In this document: positions 1-8,718 of the stretch, piece by piece
Layout: every line of letters starts with the position of its first letter
Numbering within the stretch: the stretch's first letter is position 1
Source of the DNA: Archangium lansingense
Lineage (GTDB): Bacteria; Myxococcota; Myxococcia; Myxococcales; Myxococcaceae
Assembly (NCBI RefSeq): GCF_026626635.1
Contig: NZ_JAPNKA010000001.1
Coordinates: forward strand, 5,766,001-5,830,000
Length of the DNA: 64,000 nt
Direction: 5' to 3'
The notes under the pieces: generated by a model
The model's input: only the letters and a program-made list of their open reading frames with translations
Databases searched by the model: none
What the model was told of the DNA's origin: nothing
Position numbers and translations under genes: made by a program

Positions 1-1111
1 TGCCCACCCGCTGGCGGTAGCGCTGGGACACGCCGCCCAGGCCCTGGCGCAGGCACTCTCCGAGCGCCTCGGCCTGCATCGCGCCCACCGTCATGCCCTG
101 GCCGTAGATGGGGTTGAAGGAGCAGGACGCATCCCCCACCACGGCCAGCCCTTCGGGGAAGCGGGGCATGCGCTCGTAGTGACGCCGCTGGTTGTGCGAG
201 AAGCGGTAGTGGTGGATGGGCCCGAGCGGCTCGGCGTTCTTGATGGCTTCGTGGAGATGCGGCTGGGTCAGACCCCGGGCGAACTCGAGGAAGCCCGCGT
301 CATCCTCCGTCGCGAGGCCTTGACCGAGCCAGCCTGCCAGTGTCACCAGCCAGCGGCCCCCCTCGATGAGTTGGAGCACGCCCAGCCTTCGCTGCTCGGG
401 CAGCTTGGGTGAGAGGGCCATGCTCTCCCATCCTGGCTCGAAGCCCTCGGGCTTCTGGTAGAGGCGGGTGGCGTAGCGCACGTCGACGTGGATGCGTGTC
501 TCCTCCACGCGGGGGTAGCCCAGGGCCTCCAGCCACTGGGGCGTGCGCGAGCCGCGGCCGCTGGCGTCCACCACCAGCTCGCCCTCGAGCGTCTCCTCCT
601 GGCCTCCACCCGGGGCACGCAGGTGCACGCCGCTGACGCGGGCCCTGTCCGCGCTCGTCTGGAAGCCCGTCACCTCGCGGCCATCGAGGACACGCACGTT
701 GGGCAGGCCCTGGACGCGCTGGCGGATCACCCACTCCAGCAGCGGCCGGCTCTGGATGCCGACGCCGAGCCCGCTGCGGATCCGCGGGTACCAGGCGCCG
801 GCCGAGCACCATGCCTGGGACTCGGTCATGTCCAAGACTCTTCCTCCGGCGGCGAGCAGTTCCTCCTGGAGGCCGGGGAAGACGTTACCGAGGATGTTCA
901 TGCCCCGCAGGTGCATGCCATGGAGCTGCGTCGACTGAGGGACGCCCTTGCGCGGCCGTGGCGCGTCGTCGGAATGGTCGCGCTCCACCAGGGTCACTCG
1001 CTCGAAGTGGTGGGACAGCACGCTCGCGGTGACCAGCCCGGAGATGCTGCCACCGCAGACGATGGCGTGTCGGCCGACGAGCGCAGCGGGAGGGAGGGGC
1101 GGAGTGCTCAT
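1..1111 (-). CDS. FAD-dependent monooxygenase, C-terminus cut by window edge
   Basis: This is a flavoprotein of the aromatic-ring/polyprenyl hydroxylase type. The visible 370 residues begin MSTPPLPP and run into an FAD-binding Rossmann segment (CGGSISGLVTASVLS) ending in an acidic VERD. Far downstream comes the second FAD motif, VVGDASCSFNPIYGQGM, where GDA contacts the flavin ribityl chain. The start is the ATG at 1111. The gene leaves the window before its stop, so the C-terminal substrate-cap region is not seen. It is divergent from the acyltransferase gene that starts at 1338. Substrate is unknown; a halogenase-like or epoxidase role cannot be excluded. Confidence 0.8.
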   Translation of the reverse strand, partial: MSTPPLPPAALVGRHAIVCGGSISGLVTASVLSHHFERVTLVERDHSDDAPRPRKGVPQSTQLHGMHLRGMNILGNVFPGLQEELLAAGGRVLDMTESQAWCSAGAWYPRIRSGLGVGIQSRPLLEWVIRQRVQGLPNVRVLDGREVTGFQTSADRARVSGVHLRAPGGGQEETLEGELVVDASGRGSRTPQWLEALGYPRVEETRIHVDVRYATRLYQKPEGFEPGWESMALSPKLPEQRRLGVLQLIEGGRWLVTLAGWLGQGLATEDDAGFLEFARGLTQPHLHEAIKNAEPLGPIHHYRFSHNQRRHYERMPRFPEGLAVVGDASCSFNPIYGQGMTVGAMQAEALGECLRQGLGGVSQRYRQRVG

Positions 1112-1337
1112 GGGACCTCAGTGTTGCGGATGGAGACCCGAGCGTAGGCGACGGCCCGGACGAACGTCGAACACCGGACAGCTCGCCTGCCCGGACCACC
1201 CGCTCTCACCCTGCCTGCTCGTGTCCGGGAGCCCGAGGAAATGCCGCGTGTGGGTTGTGGGCAGGCGCGTCCGTTACCACCTTCCGGCGCACGCGGGCTC
1301 TGGGAGCCTCGCGCCGTCAGGAGCCGGACACATTCAC

Positions 1338-2456
1338 ATGGAAGCCAGACAGCTCTCCCCCGCGCCAGGCGTCATCGAGGTGTCGGATAGGGCCGCCTTC
1401 ATGGCGCTCGAGCAGGAGTGGAACGCGCTCGTGGAGTCCACGGCCGACGAGCCCTTCTGTCGTCACGAGTTCATCCGGGTATGGGTGGACAACTTCGCCC
1501 CGGAGTCGCGGTTGCGCGTGCTGACACTGCGCGACGAAGCGGGCCGGCTCAGCGCGGCCCTGCCGCTGATGGCCGGGCGGGCCTCGATGTATGGGGTGCC
1601 GGTGCGGCAGCTCTCCGCTACGGCCAACGCCCACTCGTGCCGTTTTGACGTGCTGGCGCGCGAGCCCAAGGTGGCCGTGGAGGCGTTTCTCTCGTACTTG
1701 CGCGCGGACCGGAGCTGGGACGTGCTGCTGCTCACGGACGTACCCGAGGGCGGTGCCGGCTGGTCGCTGTACGAGGCGGCGAAGGCGGCGGGGCTGTCGG
1801 TGGGGACGTGGGAGTCGCTGCAGTCGCCCTACATTCCGCTGCCGGGCTCGTGGGAGGCGTACCAGCAGACGCTGCAGTCCAAGTTCAAGGCCAACTGCCG
1901 CCGTCGGCGCCGCAAGCTGGAGGAGAAGGGCCGCGTCACGGTGGAGAGGGTGGAGGGCGGGCTGGAGCTGGAGGCGAAGCTGGAGGAGGGCTTCGGCCTG
2001 GAGGCGAGCGGCTGGAAGGGCCGGCGCGGGACGGCGATGGCGCAGGACGTGCGGACGCGGGGCTTCTACTCGGAGCTGGCGCGCACGGCGGGGTACGCGG
2101 GCCGGCTGGCGCTCTATTACATGCGGCTGGACGGGCGCGCGGTGGCCTTCCAGTACGCGCTGGAGTACGGCGGGCGCTACTTCCTGCTCAAGCCCGGCTA
2201 CGACGAGTCGCTGGGGGACTGCAGCCCGGGCCAGCTCCTGATGGAGGACGTGCTGCGCGACTGCATGTCGCGGGGCCTGCGCGAGTTCGACTTCCTGGGG
2301 CCGGACATGGTGTGGAAGCGCGACTGGACGGACAAGGTGCGCCGCCACACCTGGCTCTACGTCTTCAACGACACGGCATTGGGCCGCGCGATGTGCGCGG
2401 CGAAGTTCCGCTGGGCCCCGGTGGCCAGGGAGGTGGTGGCGAGATGGAAGCGGTGA
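1338..2456 (+). CDS. FemAB/GNAT-like acyltransferase (Acetyltransf_6 type)
   Basis: A 372-residue cytoplasmic protein of the GNAT superfamily branch with FemAB-like twin folds, which moves acyl or aminoacyl groups onto amino sugars or peptides. The C-terminal half carries the recognisable pattern: a basic stretch SKFKANCRRRRRKLEE, then AVAFQYALEYGGRYF, KPGYDESLGDCSPGQLL and FDFLGPDMVWKRDW. The reading frame is open far upstream, but the ATG at 1338 fits where similarity-like sequence begins. It overlaps the next gene by 13 bases, so the two are probably translationally coupled. A related protein lies at 3729-4940, which suggests a glycan- or lipid-decorating cluster. The acyl donor is not known. 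Confidence 0.75.
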   Translation: MEARQLSPAPGVIEVSDRAAFMALEQEWNALVESTADEPFCRHEFIRVWVDNFAPESRLRVLTLRDEAGRLSAALPLMAGRASMYGVPVRQLSATANAHSCRFDVLAREPKVAVEAFLSYLRADRSWDVLLLTDVPEGGAGWSLYEAAKAAGLSVGTWESLQSPYIPLPGSWEAYQQTLQSKFKANCRRRRRKLEEKGRVTVERVEGGLELEAKLEEGFGLEASGWKGRRGTAMAQDVRTRGFYSELARTAGYAGRLALYYMRLDGRAVAFQYALEYGGRYFLLKPGYDESLGDCSPGQLLMEDVLRDCMSRGLREFDFLGPDMVWKRDWTDKVRRHTWLYVFNDTALGRAMCAAKFRWAPVAREVVARWKR

Positions 2457-3619
2457 AGAATACCCGGTTGTTCGTTCCCGCCCTGCCGACGTTGTGGCCG
2501 GGCATGTTGCTGGGCCGCGGTGAGCCGAGCGGCTTCATGCCCTTCAGCGCGCCCAACGTCCGCTGGTTCTACTTCGCCCGCAACGCCGTCTGGCTGACGG
2601 TGAAGATGCTGGGGTTGGACAAGGGCGAGGTGTTGATGCCGTCCTACCACCACGGGGTGGAGGTAGAGGCGGTGGCGGATGCGGGGGCCACGCCGCGCTT
2701 CTACCGGGTGGGAAGCCGCTGGGATGTGGACGTGGAGGACGTGGAGCGTCGCATCGGGCCGAAGACGAAGGCGCTCTACCTCATCCACTACGCGGGCTTT
2801 CCCAGCCCGGCCGAGGAGATGCGCCGGGTGGCGGACAAGCACGGCCTGCCGCTCATCGAGGACTGCGCGCTGTCGCTGCTGAGCTCGGACGGCTCGGTGC
2901 CGCTGGGGACGACGGGAGACATCGGCATCTTCTGCCTCTACAAGACGCTGCCGCTGCCGCACGGTGGGGCGCTCGTCGTCAATGGCCCAAGGCAATACAG
3001 CCTGCCCGAGCCGCCCACGCCGCCCTTCACGTCCACGCTGAGCCACACGCTCTCCTCGCTGCTGCAGAACCTGGAGCTGCGTGGGGGTAGCTTCGGACGT
3101 GGGGTGCGCCGCTTCATCCGGAGCCTCGGCAAGGGGGCGGTGAAGGCCGCGGACATCGAGCGCGTGGCCACGGGGACACAGCACTTCGATCGGCGGCACG
3201 TGGACTTGGGGATGAGCCCGTTCGCGAAGCGAATCGCCCAAGCGCAAGACATGGAGGCCATCGTCGAGCGGCGGAGGCGCAACTACTTCTTCCTGCTGGG
3301 ACGACTGAGGGACGTATCGGCGCCGCTGTTCAACCAGTTGCCTGCGGGAGTGAGCCCACTCTTCTACCCGCTGGTGGTGGAGGACAAGGCGGAGGTGCTG
3401 GCGCGGTTGCACGCGCGGGGAATCGAGGCCATCGACTTCTGGCGGCACATGCACCCCTCGTGCGACGCGTCCGCCTTCCCCGAGGTGATGCAGCTTCGGC
3501 GGAGCATCGTGGAGATCCCGTGCCACCAGGATCTCACGCCGGAGGTGATGGCGGAGGTGGCGATGGCGGTACGAGGCGCGCTGACGGTGGACCGCCGAAC
3601 CCGCAAGCACGCGGGCTGA
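2444..3619 (+). CDS. DegT/DnrJ/EryC1-type PLP aminotransferase
   Basis: A 391-residue protein resembling sugar aminotransferases that make amino-deoxysugars from keto-sugar nucleotides using pyridoxal phosphate. Visible family features are the cofactor-binding segment with PLIEDCALSL and the likely Schiff-base lysine in FCLYKTLPLPHGGAL. In canonical members that region reads SFxxxKxxxxGEGG, so this one is divergent. The ATG at 2444 lies inside the end of the upstream acyltransferase gene. Position between two FemAB-like acyltransferases suggests the three act on the same amino-sugar product: amination followed by N-acylation. Substrate is inferred only. Confidence 0.78.
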   Translation: MEAVKNTRLFVPALPTLWPGMLLGRGEPSGFMPFSAPNVRWFYFARNAVWLTVKMLGLDKGEVLMPSYHHGVEVEAVADAGATPRFYRVGSRWDVDVEDVERRIGPKTKALYLIHYAGFPSPAEEMRRVADKHGLPLIEDCALSLLSSDGSVPLGTTGDIGIFCLYKTLPLPHGGALVVNGPRQYSLPEPPTPPFTSTLSHTLSSLLQNLELRGGSFGRGVRRFIRSLGKGAVKAADIERVATGTQHFDRRHVDLGMSPFAKRIAQAQDMEAIVERRRRNYFFLLGRLRDVSAPLFNQLPAGVSPLFYPLVVEDKAEVLARLHARGIEAIDFWRHMHPSCDASAFPEVMQLRRSIVEIPCHQDLTPEVMAEVAMAVRGALTVDRRTRKHAG

Positions 3620-3670
3620 GGTCCCCGCCGCGAGCAATACGCCTCTCCAACGCCCCTCTCAAACCTCCCT

Positions 3671-3703
3671 CCCTCTCCCCCCGGGAGAGGGTCGGGGTGA
3701 GGG
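3671..3703. repeat. REP-like extragenic hairpin element, copy A
   Basis: A 33-bp element with a near-perfect inverted repeat (CCCTCTCC...GGGAGAGGG) followed by GGGGTGAGGG. A second element of the same length at 14851-14883 differs at 5 of 33 positions. Both lie between genes on the same strand. Such elements are scattered in many G+C-rich genomes. Confidence 0.6.
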
Positions 3704-3728
3704 TATTTCGAGCCATGAGGTCAACACC

Positions 3729-4940
3729 GTGATCCACGAAGCGGAACTGTCGCCCACTCCGAGCCCCGCGCGGTGGCTGGAGGTGGACACTGTCTGGGGA
3801 CTGTCCAACCTGGCGGGCCTGCGAGGCGCCTGGAGCGACCTGCTCGACGAGAGTCGCGCGGGCCCATTCAACGCGTGGGAGTGGCTGTACCCGTGGTGTC
3901 GGCGTATCGGCGCGGACCGTAAGCCCTTCGTGTTGCGGGCGAAGGACCGGTCGGGGGCGCTGGTGGGCCTGCTGCCACTGGGCGTCGAGCACCAGTGGGT
4001 GCTCGGGATGCCGGTGCGGCGGCTGGCGTTCCTGGGCGAGACCCACGTAGGCAGCGACTACCTGGACGTGATCGCCCGACGTGGCCGTGAGGAGGAGGTC
4101 GCGCGCATCTTCGCCGAAGCCCTCTGGGAACTGAGGGATCAGTGGGACGTGCTGGACCTGACGGACCTGCGCGAGGACACGGTGACGGTGCGGGTGCTGC
4201 GGGAGACGTTCGAGAAGTACCGGGCGGATCTGCGGATGTCCACGCGGTACGTGTGCCCGTACGAGACGTTGTCGAAGGGCGAGTCCTTCGATGACTTCCT
4301 GAAGCGCACGAGCCGGCGGGACAACTTCCTGCGCCGCAAGAAGTGGCTGGAGAAGCAGGAGGGCTACCGCATCGAGAAGACGGAGGCGCCGGGCGAGCTG
4401 GCCGGACCGCTGACGGACTTCTTCCGCCTGCACACGGCTCGGTGGGAGTTGGACGGAGGCTCGCAGGGAATCCGTGGCCGGGGTGTCGAGTCCTTCCACC
4501 GTGACGCCACGCAGCTGCTCGCCGAGCGGGGGAGGCTGCGCCTGTACACGATGAAGGTGGGAGGTCGGGCGGTGGCCTCGGTGTACGGCATCCTCCATCA
4601 GGACAAGTTCGTCTACTTCCAGTCCGGCTATGACCCGGCGTGGCGCAACCGCAGCGTGGGCCTGGTGCTGGTGGGGGAGACCTTCCGCGACGCCATCGAG
4701 GCCGGGCTCACCGAGTACGATTTCCTGCGGGGCACCGAGTCCTACAAGTCCGACTGGACCACGCAGCAGCGGCGCACCGTGTCCGTGCGCGTGCTCTCGC
4801 CCGGTGGGGGAGGGGAGTGGCTGGTGAGGCGTGAGGAGACGATGCGGCAGGTGCGCGAGGTGGCCAAGCGCGTGCTGCCCCAGGACATGGTCGAGCGCGT
4901 GCGTCGCTTCCGGCGCAAGCTCTCCGCGGTGCGCGGGTAG
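3729..4940 (+). CDS. FemAB/GNAT-like acyltransferase (second copy)
   Basis: A 403-residue relative of the protein at 1338-2456. It has the same order of motifs: a basic SRRDNFLRRKKWLEKQEGY segment, GGRAVASVYGILHQDKFVYF, QSGYDPAWRNRSVGLVL and EYDFLRGTESYKSDW. The start is the GTG at 3729, about 110 bases after the aminotransferase gene with a REP-like hairpin between, so it may or may not share a transcript. Its 3' end converges with a TetR gene 21 bases away. Function is probably N-acylation of an amino sugar or aminoacyl lipid; the donor and acceptor are not visible from sequence. Confidence 0.75.
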   Translation: MIHEAELSPTPSPARWLEVDTVWGLSNLAGLRGAWSDLLDESRAGPFNAWEWLYPWCRRIGADRKPFVLRAKDRSGALVGLLPLGVEHQWVLGMPVRRLAFLGETHVGSDYLDVIARRGREEEVARIFAEALWELRDQWDVLDLTDLREDTVTVRVLRETFEKYRADLRMSTRYVCPYETLSKGESFDDFLKRTSRRDNFLRRKKWLEKQEGYRIEKTEAPGELAGPLTDFFRLHTARWELDGGSQGIRGRGVESFHRDATQLLAERGRLRLYTMKVGGRAVASVYGILHQDKFVYFQSGYDPAWRNRSVGLVLVGETFRDAIEAGLTEYDFLRGTESYKSDWTTQQRRTVSVRVLSPGGGGEWLVRREETMRQVREVAKRVLPQDMVERVRRFRRKLSAVRG

Positions 4941-4961
4941 GCACCTGACGGGCGCCAGCGC

Positions 4962-5501
4962 TCAAGGCACGAAGCGCTCGGCGAGCAGTTGCAGGCGGCG
5001 GCGCAGGACACGCGTCGCCGGCAGGTCGGCCTGGAGCCCATCGACCGCGAGCATGAAGACCTCGGAGAGCTCCTTGCTCTCCAGGAGCGCCTGCGTGAGC
5101 TTGAGCTGCTGCCGGACGTGCCTGGCCTCCACCTGGGGGAAGAGCCGCGAGCAGACCTCGTAGAAATCGGCTGCCATGGGCGCGCCCATCAGCTCGTCCC
5201 ACGGCTCGAGCAAGAGGATCTCGTACACGCGCAGCAGCTTGTCTCGCCGGGTGCCGGGCGAGGCCAGCACCTGCTCGGCCCGGGGGTAGCGCTCCTCGAA
5301 GAGCTCCTCGATGACCGCGGTGAAGATGTCGTCCTTGTTCTTGAACTTCCGATAGATGAGCGGTCGCGAGATGTTCGCTCGCCTGGCGATGTCATCGAGC
5401 GAGGTCTTCGCGTAGCCGAACTGGAGGAAGCACTCCCGCGCGGCCCGGAGGATCGCCGCCCGGCGTAGCGCGTCACGCTCCTGGCTCTTCTCATCCGACA
5501 T
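4962..5501 (-). CDS. TetR/AcrR family regulator
   Basis: A 179-residue one-component repressor. The N-terminal helix-turn-helix is clear: ILRAARECFLQFGYAKTSL, then DIARRANISRPLIYRKFKNK. The C-terminal ligand domain has no obvious ligand signature. The frame stays open into the neighbouring gene, but the ATG at 5501 gives the normal TetR start. It is divergent from the metallo-hydrolase at 5548, and the 46-base gap holds a perfect 9-bp inverted repeat, so it probably represses both itself and that gene. Confidence 0.88.
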   Translation of the reverse strand: MSDEKSQERDALRRAAILRAARECFLQFGYAKTSLDDIARRANISRPLIYRKFKNKDDIFTAVIEELFEERYPRAEQVLASPGTRRDKLLRVYEILLLEPWDELMGAPMAADFYEVCSRLFPQVEARHVRQQLKLTQALLESKELSEVFMLAVDGLQADLPATRVLRRRLQLLAERFVP

Positions 5502-5506
5502 GCGAT

Positions 5507-5540
5507 CAAGTTGACAATATTTATCTAATTCGTCAACTTG
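5507..5540. promoter_or_regulatory. Inverted-repeat operator between tetR and the metallo-hydrolase
   Basis: Perfect 9-bp arms CAAGTTGAC (5507-5515) and GTCAACTTG (5532-5540) are separated by 16 A+T-rich bases in a very G+C-rich genome. The element fills the gap between two divergent starts. It is the likely TetR binding site and contains TTGACA-like -35 sequence. Confidence 0.7.
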
Positions 5541-5547
5541 TATCACC

Positions 5548-6705
5548 ATGAGGATTCGCAGCAGATTGGCGCGCGCGGCGCTCGGGACGGGGGTGCTGCT
5601 GGTGGTTGTCCTGGTCGCCATCGCCGCCGACGCGTGGACTGCCCTGGGCGCTCGTGCCGACGGTGCGCGACGCACGCGGATGGAGCGCTCGCCACAGTGG
5701 AAGGACGGGCACTTCGAGAACCCGCAGCCACTCTGGAATGACTGGTGGGGCTCGATATCGGCCATGTTCAAGGCGAGCCCCGACGTGGGCCCCGCCGAGC
5801 CGCCTCCCTCCGTGCCTGGCGACCGCCGCCAGTTCGAGACTCCGCCGGCCACGGGTCTGCGCGTCACGTGGCTCGGGCACTCCACAACGCTGATCGAGAT
5901 CGACGGGCACCGCGTCCTCACCGACCCCGTCTGGAGCGATCGCGCCTCGCCGCTGAGCTGGGTAGGCCCCAAGCGCTGGTACTCCCCGCCCATTGCGCTC
6001 TCGGAGCTGCCGCCCATCGACGCGGTCGTCATCTCGCACGACCACTACGATCATCTGGATCATCCCACCGTCTCGGCGATGAAGAACTGGAACACCACCT
6101 TCGTGGTGCCGCTCGGCGTCGGTGCGCACCTGGCCGCGTGGGGCGTGCCCGAGGCGCGCATCGTCGAGCTCGACTGGTGGGAGCACACGCGGGTCCGCGG
6201 GCTCGACATCACCGTGACTCCGGCGCGCCACGCTTCGGGACGGACCGCTCTCGACAAGGACGCGACGCTGTGGGCCGGCTTCGCGATCCACGGCCCCGAG
6301 CACCGCGCGTACTACTCGGGGGACACCGGGCTGTTCCCGGCGATGAAGGACATTGGCGCGCGCCTGGGGCCCTTCGACGTGACGATGATCGAGGTGGGCC
6401 AGTACCACAGCGCCTGGCCCGACTGGCACATTGGACCCGAGCAGGCGGTGCTCGCCCACCGGATGCTCCAGGGCCGCGTCCTCCTGCCGGTGCATTGGGG
6501 GCTTTTCACGCTCGCCGCCCACGGCTGGACCGAGCCCATTGAGCGCGTGCTCGCGGCGGCTGCGCAGGGGAATGACACGGTCATTGTCCCCAAGCCTGGC
6601 CAGAGCATCGAGCCGGGTGCCCCGTCGCCGCTGGAGCGCTGGTGGCCGAGCCTGCCCTGGGACACCGCGGCGCAGCACCCCATCGTCTCTACCCAGCTCG
6701 ACTGA
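5548..6705 (+). CDS. MBL-fold metal-dependent hydrolase (NAPE-PLD/UlaG-like)
   Basis: A 385-residue metallo-beta-lactamase-fold protein. The dinuclear zinc motif is SHDHYDHLD (His164, His166, Asp168, His169). WLGHSTTLIEIDG upstream and YYSGDTG and LLPVHWGLF downstream are typical of the lactamase_B_2 branch that includes NAPE-phospholipase D. An N-terminal hydrophobic segment (residues 8-27) suggests export or membrane anchoring. It starts at the ATG at 5548 under the TetR-type operator, so expression is probably induced by the repressor's ligand. Substrate may be a phospholipid or lactone, which is inferred only. Confidence 0.85.
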   Translation: MRIRSRLARAALGTGVLLVVVLVAIAADAWTALGARADGARRTRMERSPQWKDGHFENPQPLWNDWWGSISAMFKASPDVGPAEPPPSVPGDRRQFETPPATGLRVTWLGHSTTLIEIDGHRVLTDPVWSDRASPLSWVGPKRWYSPPIALSELPPIDAVVISHDHYDHLDHPTVSAMKNWNTTFVVPLGVGAHLAAWGVPEARIVELDWWEHTRVRGLDITVTPARHASGRTALDKDATLWAGFAIHGPEHRAYYSGDTGLFPAMKDIGARLGPFDVTMIEVGQYHSAWPDWHIGPEQAVLAHRMLQGRVLLPVHWGLFTLAAHGWTEPIERVLAAAAQGNDTVIVPKPGQSIEPGAPSPLERWWPSLPWDTAAQHPIVSTQLD

Positions 6706-6728
6706 CACCCTCGTAGGGGTTCGACGAC

Positions 6729-7670
6729 CTACCGGCCCAGCTCGCCGCGCAGCTGCTGGATGGCGGCGAGCAGCGGCGGCGGGTGCATCTCGGAAGGCAC
6801 CTCCACGGCGAAGCGCTCGAACAGCTCCAGCGCCTTGGCCTTGTCGCCCTGCCGCATCGCGATGGCGCCCAGGAAAAGCAGCGCCTCCTGCGCGTCCGGG
6901 TACGTGTCCACCAGCTTCATCAGATCCTGCTCCGCGCCCGCCTCGTCCCCGCGCACGGCCTTCAGCACACCCAGGTGCACCCGCAGCTCCACGCTGAACG
7001 GGTCCAACGCCAGCGCCCGCGTCGTGACGCGATCCGCCTCCTCGAACATCTGCCGCCGGATGAGCTCGTGGCTCAGCAGCGCCGCGGCATCCAGATCCGC
7101 CGGGTTGTTCTTCAGGCGCTCCATGGCCCGGGTCAGCTCCGGATCATCCTGCGGCTGCATCTGCTGCGCGTTGGCGCCCATACCTGGAGGCACACGGCCC
7201 GTGGCGGCGTCGTCCTCGCCCCGGGTGCGCTGCTCGGACACCAGCGTGTAGCTCAGCGTGGCGAAGAACAGCACGATGCCTCCGCCCCACAGCGCGCCCT
7301 TGAGCTGCGGAGAGAGGAGGCCCTTGGACACCGGCGCCTCCTGCCTCGCGCTCGGGGTGTTCTGGGAGGCCTCACGCTTCTTCAGGTGCTCGTCCTTGGC
7401 GCGCAGCGCCGCCACTGCCTCCTGCTCCAGCCGCTTGCGCTCCGACTCGTAGCGCTCCGGCTCCAGGGCATGCTTGTCCGCCGCCAGCTCCTTGAGCTGC
7501 TCGATGAGTGACTGGTAGCGCCGCTCCAGGTCCTCGAGCGCGCCATCCTTCGACTCCGGCGCGGGCGCTCCGTCCTTGCGGCGCTGGGTGAGGAGGAACA
7601 ACGCGGCGGCGATGAAGCCCACCGCGAGCACGATGAGGCCGGGCGTCCAGTTGGTGGTGGTCGGGTTCAT
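6729..7670 (-). CDS. CcmI/CycH-like TPR protein of cytochrome c maturation
   Basis: A 313-residue membrane protein. It has one N-terminal transmembrane helix (about residues 10-28), a charged coiled-coil stretch (LEDLERRYQSLIEQLKELAADK), a second hydrophobic segment near residues 125-145, and C-terminal TPR repeats (AMERLKNNPADLDAAALLSHEL; ALALDPFSVELRVHLGVLKA). This layout matches CcmI/CycH, which holds apocytochrome c for haem attachment. Its start overlaps the ccmH stop by 4 bases (ATGA), which supports the assignment. The TPR part alone is not specific. Confidence 0.72.
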   Translation of the reverse strand: MNPTTTNWTPGLIVLAVGFIAAALFLLTQRRKDGAPAPESKDGALEDLERRYQSLIEQLKELAADKHALEPERYESERKRLEQEAVAALRAKDEHLKKREASQNTPSARQEAPVSKGLLSPQLKGALWGGGIVLFFATLSYTLVSEQRTRGEDDAATGRVPPGMGANAQQMQPQDDPELTRAMERLKNNPADLDAAALLSHELIRRQMFEEADRVTTRALALDPFSVELRVHLGVLKAVRGDEAGAEQDLMKLVDTYPDAQEALLFLGAIAMRQGDKAKALELFERFAVEVPSEMHPPPLLAAIQQLRGELGR

Positions 7671-8152
7671 TGATCCAGCTCCCGGCGCACGGCCGCGAGG
7701 TACGGGTCCTCGGATTCGGTGGAGGCAGGGGGCGCCGCGGGCGTGGAGGCCGCCGGAGCGGACGGCGCGGGCTCACGCCGGACCTGCCGGAAGATGACGA
7801 AGGCTCCGCCCAGCAGCAGGGCCACCGGGCCCAGCCACACGAGCAGGTTCACGCCCTCGGCCTTGGGTTGCAGCAGCACCCACTCGCCGTAGCGGGCCAC
7901 GAAGTAGTCGCGGACCTCCTGGTCCGACTTCCCCTCGGCCACCAGCTCGCGAATCTTGTCGAGCTGGGCACGGGCCATGGAGGAGGGGCTGTCCGCGACG
8001 GAGAGGCCCTGGCACACGGCGCAGCGCAGCTCCTTGCCGAGCGTTTGCACGCGGGCCTCGAGGGCCGGCGCGAGGGGTTCACTTCCGGCCTGTTGGGGCG
8101 CGAACTGGCCCGAGGCGAGAAAGAGGGTGAGCGTGAGGAGGGCAGCGGTCAT
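7667..8152 (-). CDS. ccmH: CcmH/CycL-type cytochrome c maturation thioredoxin-like protein
   Basis: A 161-residue exported protein with a signal peptide (MTAALLTLTLFLASGQFA). Its redox motif is LRCAVCQGLSVADSPS: the LRCxxC of CcmH that reduces the CxxCH of apocytochrome c. RELVAEGKSDQEVRDYFVARYGEWVLL is the conserved three-helix region, followed by one transmembrane helix (LLVWLGPVALLLGGAFVIF) and a Pro/Ala-rich tail. It is coupled by ATGA to the CcmI-like gene. No ccmE, ccmF or ccmG lies beside it: upstream is an unrelated XRE gene, so the rest of the pathway must be elsewhere. Confidence 0.9.
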   Translation of the reverse strand: MTAALLTLTLFLASGQFAPQQAGSEPLAPALEARVQTLGKELRCAVCQGLSVADSPSSMARAQLDKIRELVAEGKSDQEVRDYFVARYGEWVLLQPKAEGVNLLVWLGPVALLLGGAFVIFRQVRREPAPSAPAASTPAAPPASTESEDPYLAAVRRELDQ

Positions 8153-8269
8153 GGGGTGGCCGGAATCCGGCTCACCTACCTAGCGCCCCTGACCGGGTGT
8201 TGCCCAGGGAAACCCGAGGGCAGGAGGGCAGACCCTCCGCCTGGCCGCCCGCCGCCTGGGTACGAGGGG

Positions 8270-8683
8270 TCATTGGGAGGGGGGGGGCTTGGAGCGGCTC
8301 TGCCGCATCATCCGCAGGCGTATGAGTCCCGTGGCCATCAGGCTCAGCAGGCGGAACTCCGCCGGCTCCAGCCTTTTCACGGTACGGACCAGACGGCGGA
8401 TCTCCCCGGGTTCCTCGACAGGCCGGGCGGGCGTCTCCTTGGTCCAGAAGTTTTCCTGGGCGGGTGTCAGTCCCAGCAGCACGTCCGAGGGGATGCGCAG
8501 GACCTCACACAGTTTCTTCAGGGTGGGGACGCTGGGCAGCATCCCTCCGCGTTCCAAGCGGCCATATACCTCCGTGGCGAGCCCCACCCGTTCGGCGACG
8601 TCCTCCTGGGTGAGATTGGCTCGGACTCGAGCCGCCCGGGCCGCGGTCCCGATGGTCCCAGCCAGTCCTCGTGGGAGTGCCAT
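8270..8683 (-). CDS. XRE-family helix-turn-helix regulator
   Basis: A 137-residue Cro/C1-type DNA-binding protein. The helix-turn-helix is RANLTQEDVAERVGLATEVYGRLERGGMLPSV, followed by LKKLCEVLRIPSDVLLGL. The C-terminal part (EIRRLVRTVKRLEPAEFRLLSLMATGLIRL) is a helical dimerisation-like tail. I chose the ATG at 8683; an in-frame ATG at 8740 would add 19 residues. It is divergent from the kinase gene at 8922. Palindromic sequence in the gap (TGACTTCAAGAGTCA at 8770-8784; CACGTGACT at 8739 with AGTCATGTG at 8780) could be its operator. Confidence 0.85.
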   Translation of the reverse strand: MALPRGLAGTIGTAARAARVRANLTQEDVAERVGLATEVYGRLERGGMLPSVPTLKKLCEVLRIPSDVLLGLTPAQENFWTKETPARPVEEPGEIRRLVRTVKRLEPAEFRLLSLMATGLIRLRMMRQSRSKPPPSQ

Positions 8684-8718
8684 GCCGTGCGTTCCTGAGA
8701 AAGAAGTAGAAGGCGCGG

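Noticed and set aside
4962..6032. A 356-residue version of the TetR gene
   Set aside because: The extra N-terminus runs backward through the metallo-hydrolase gene and the operator; TetR proteins start close to the helix-turn-helix, as from 5501.
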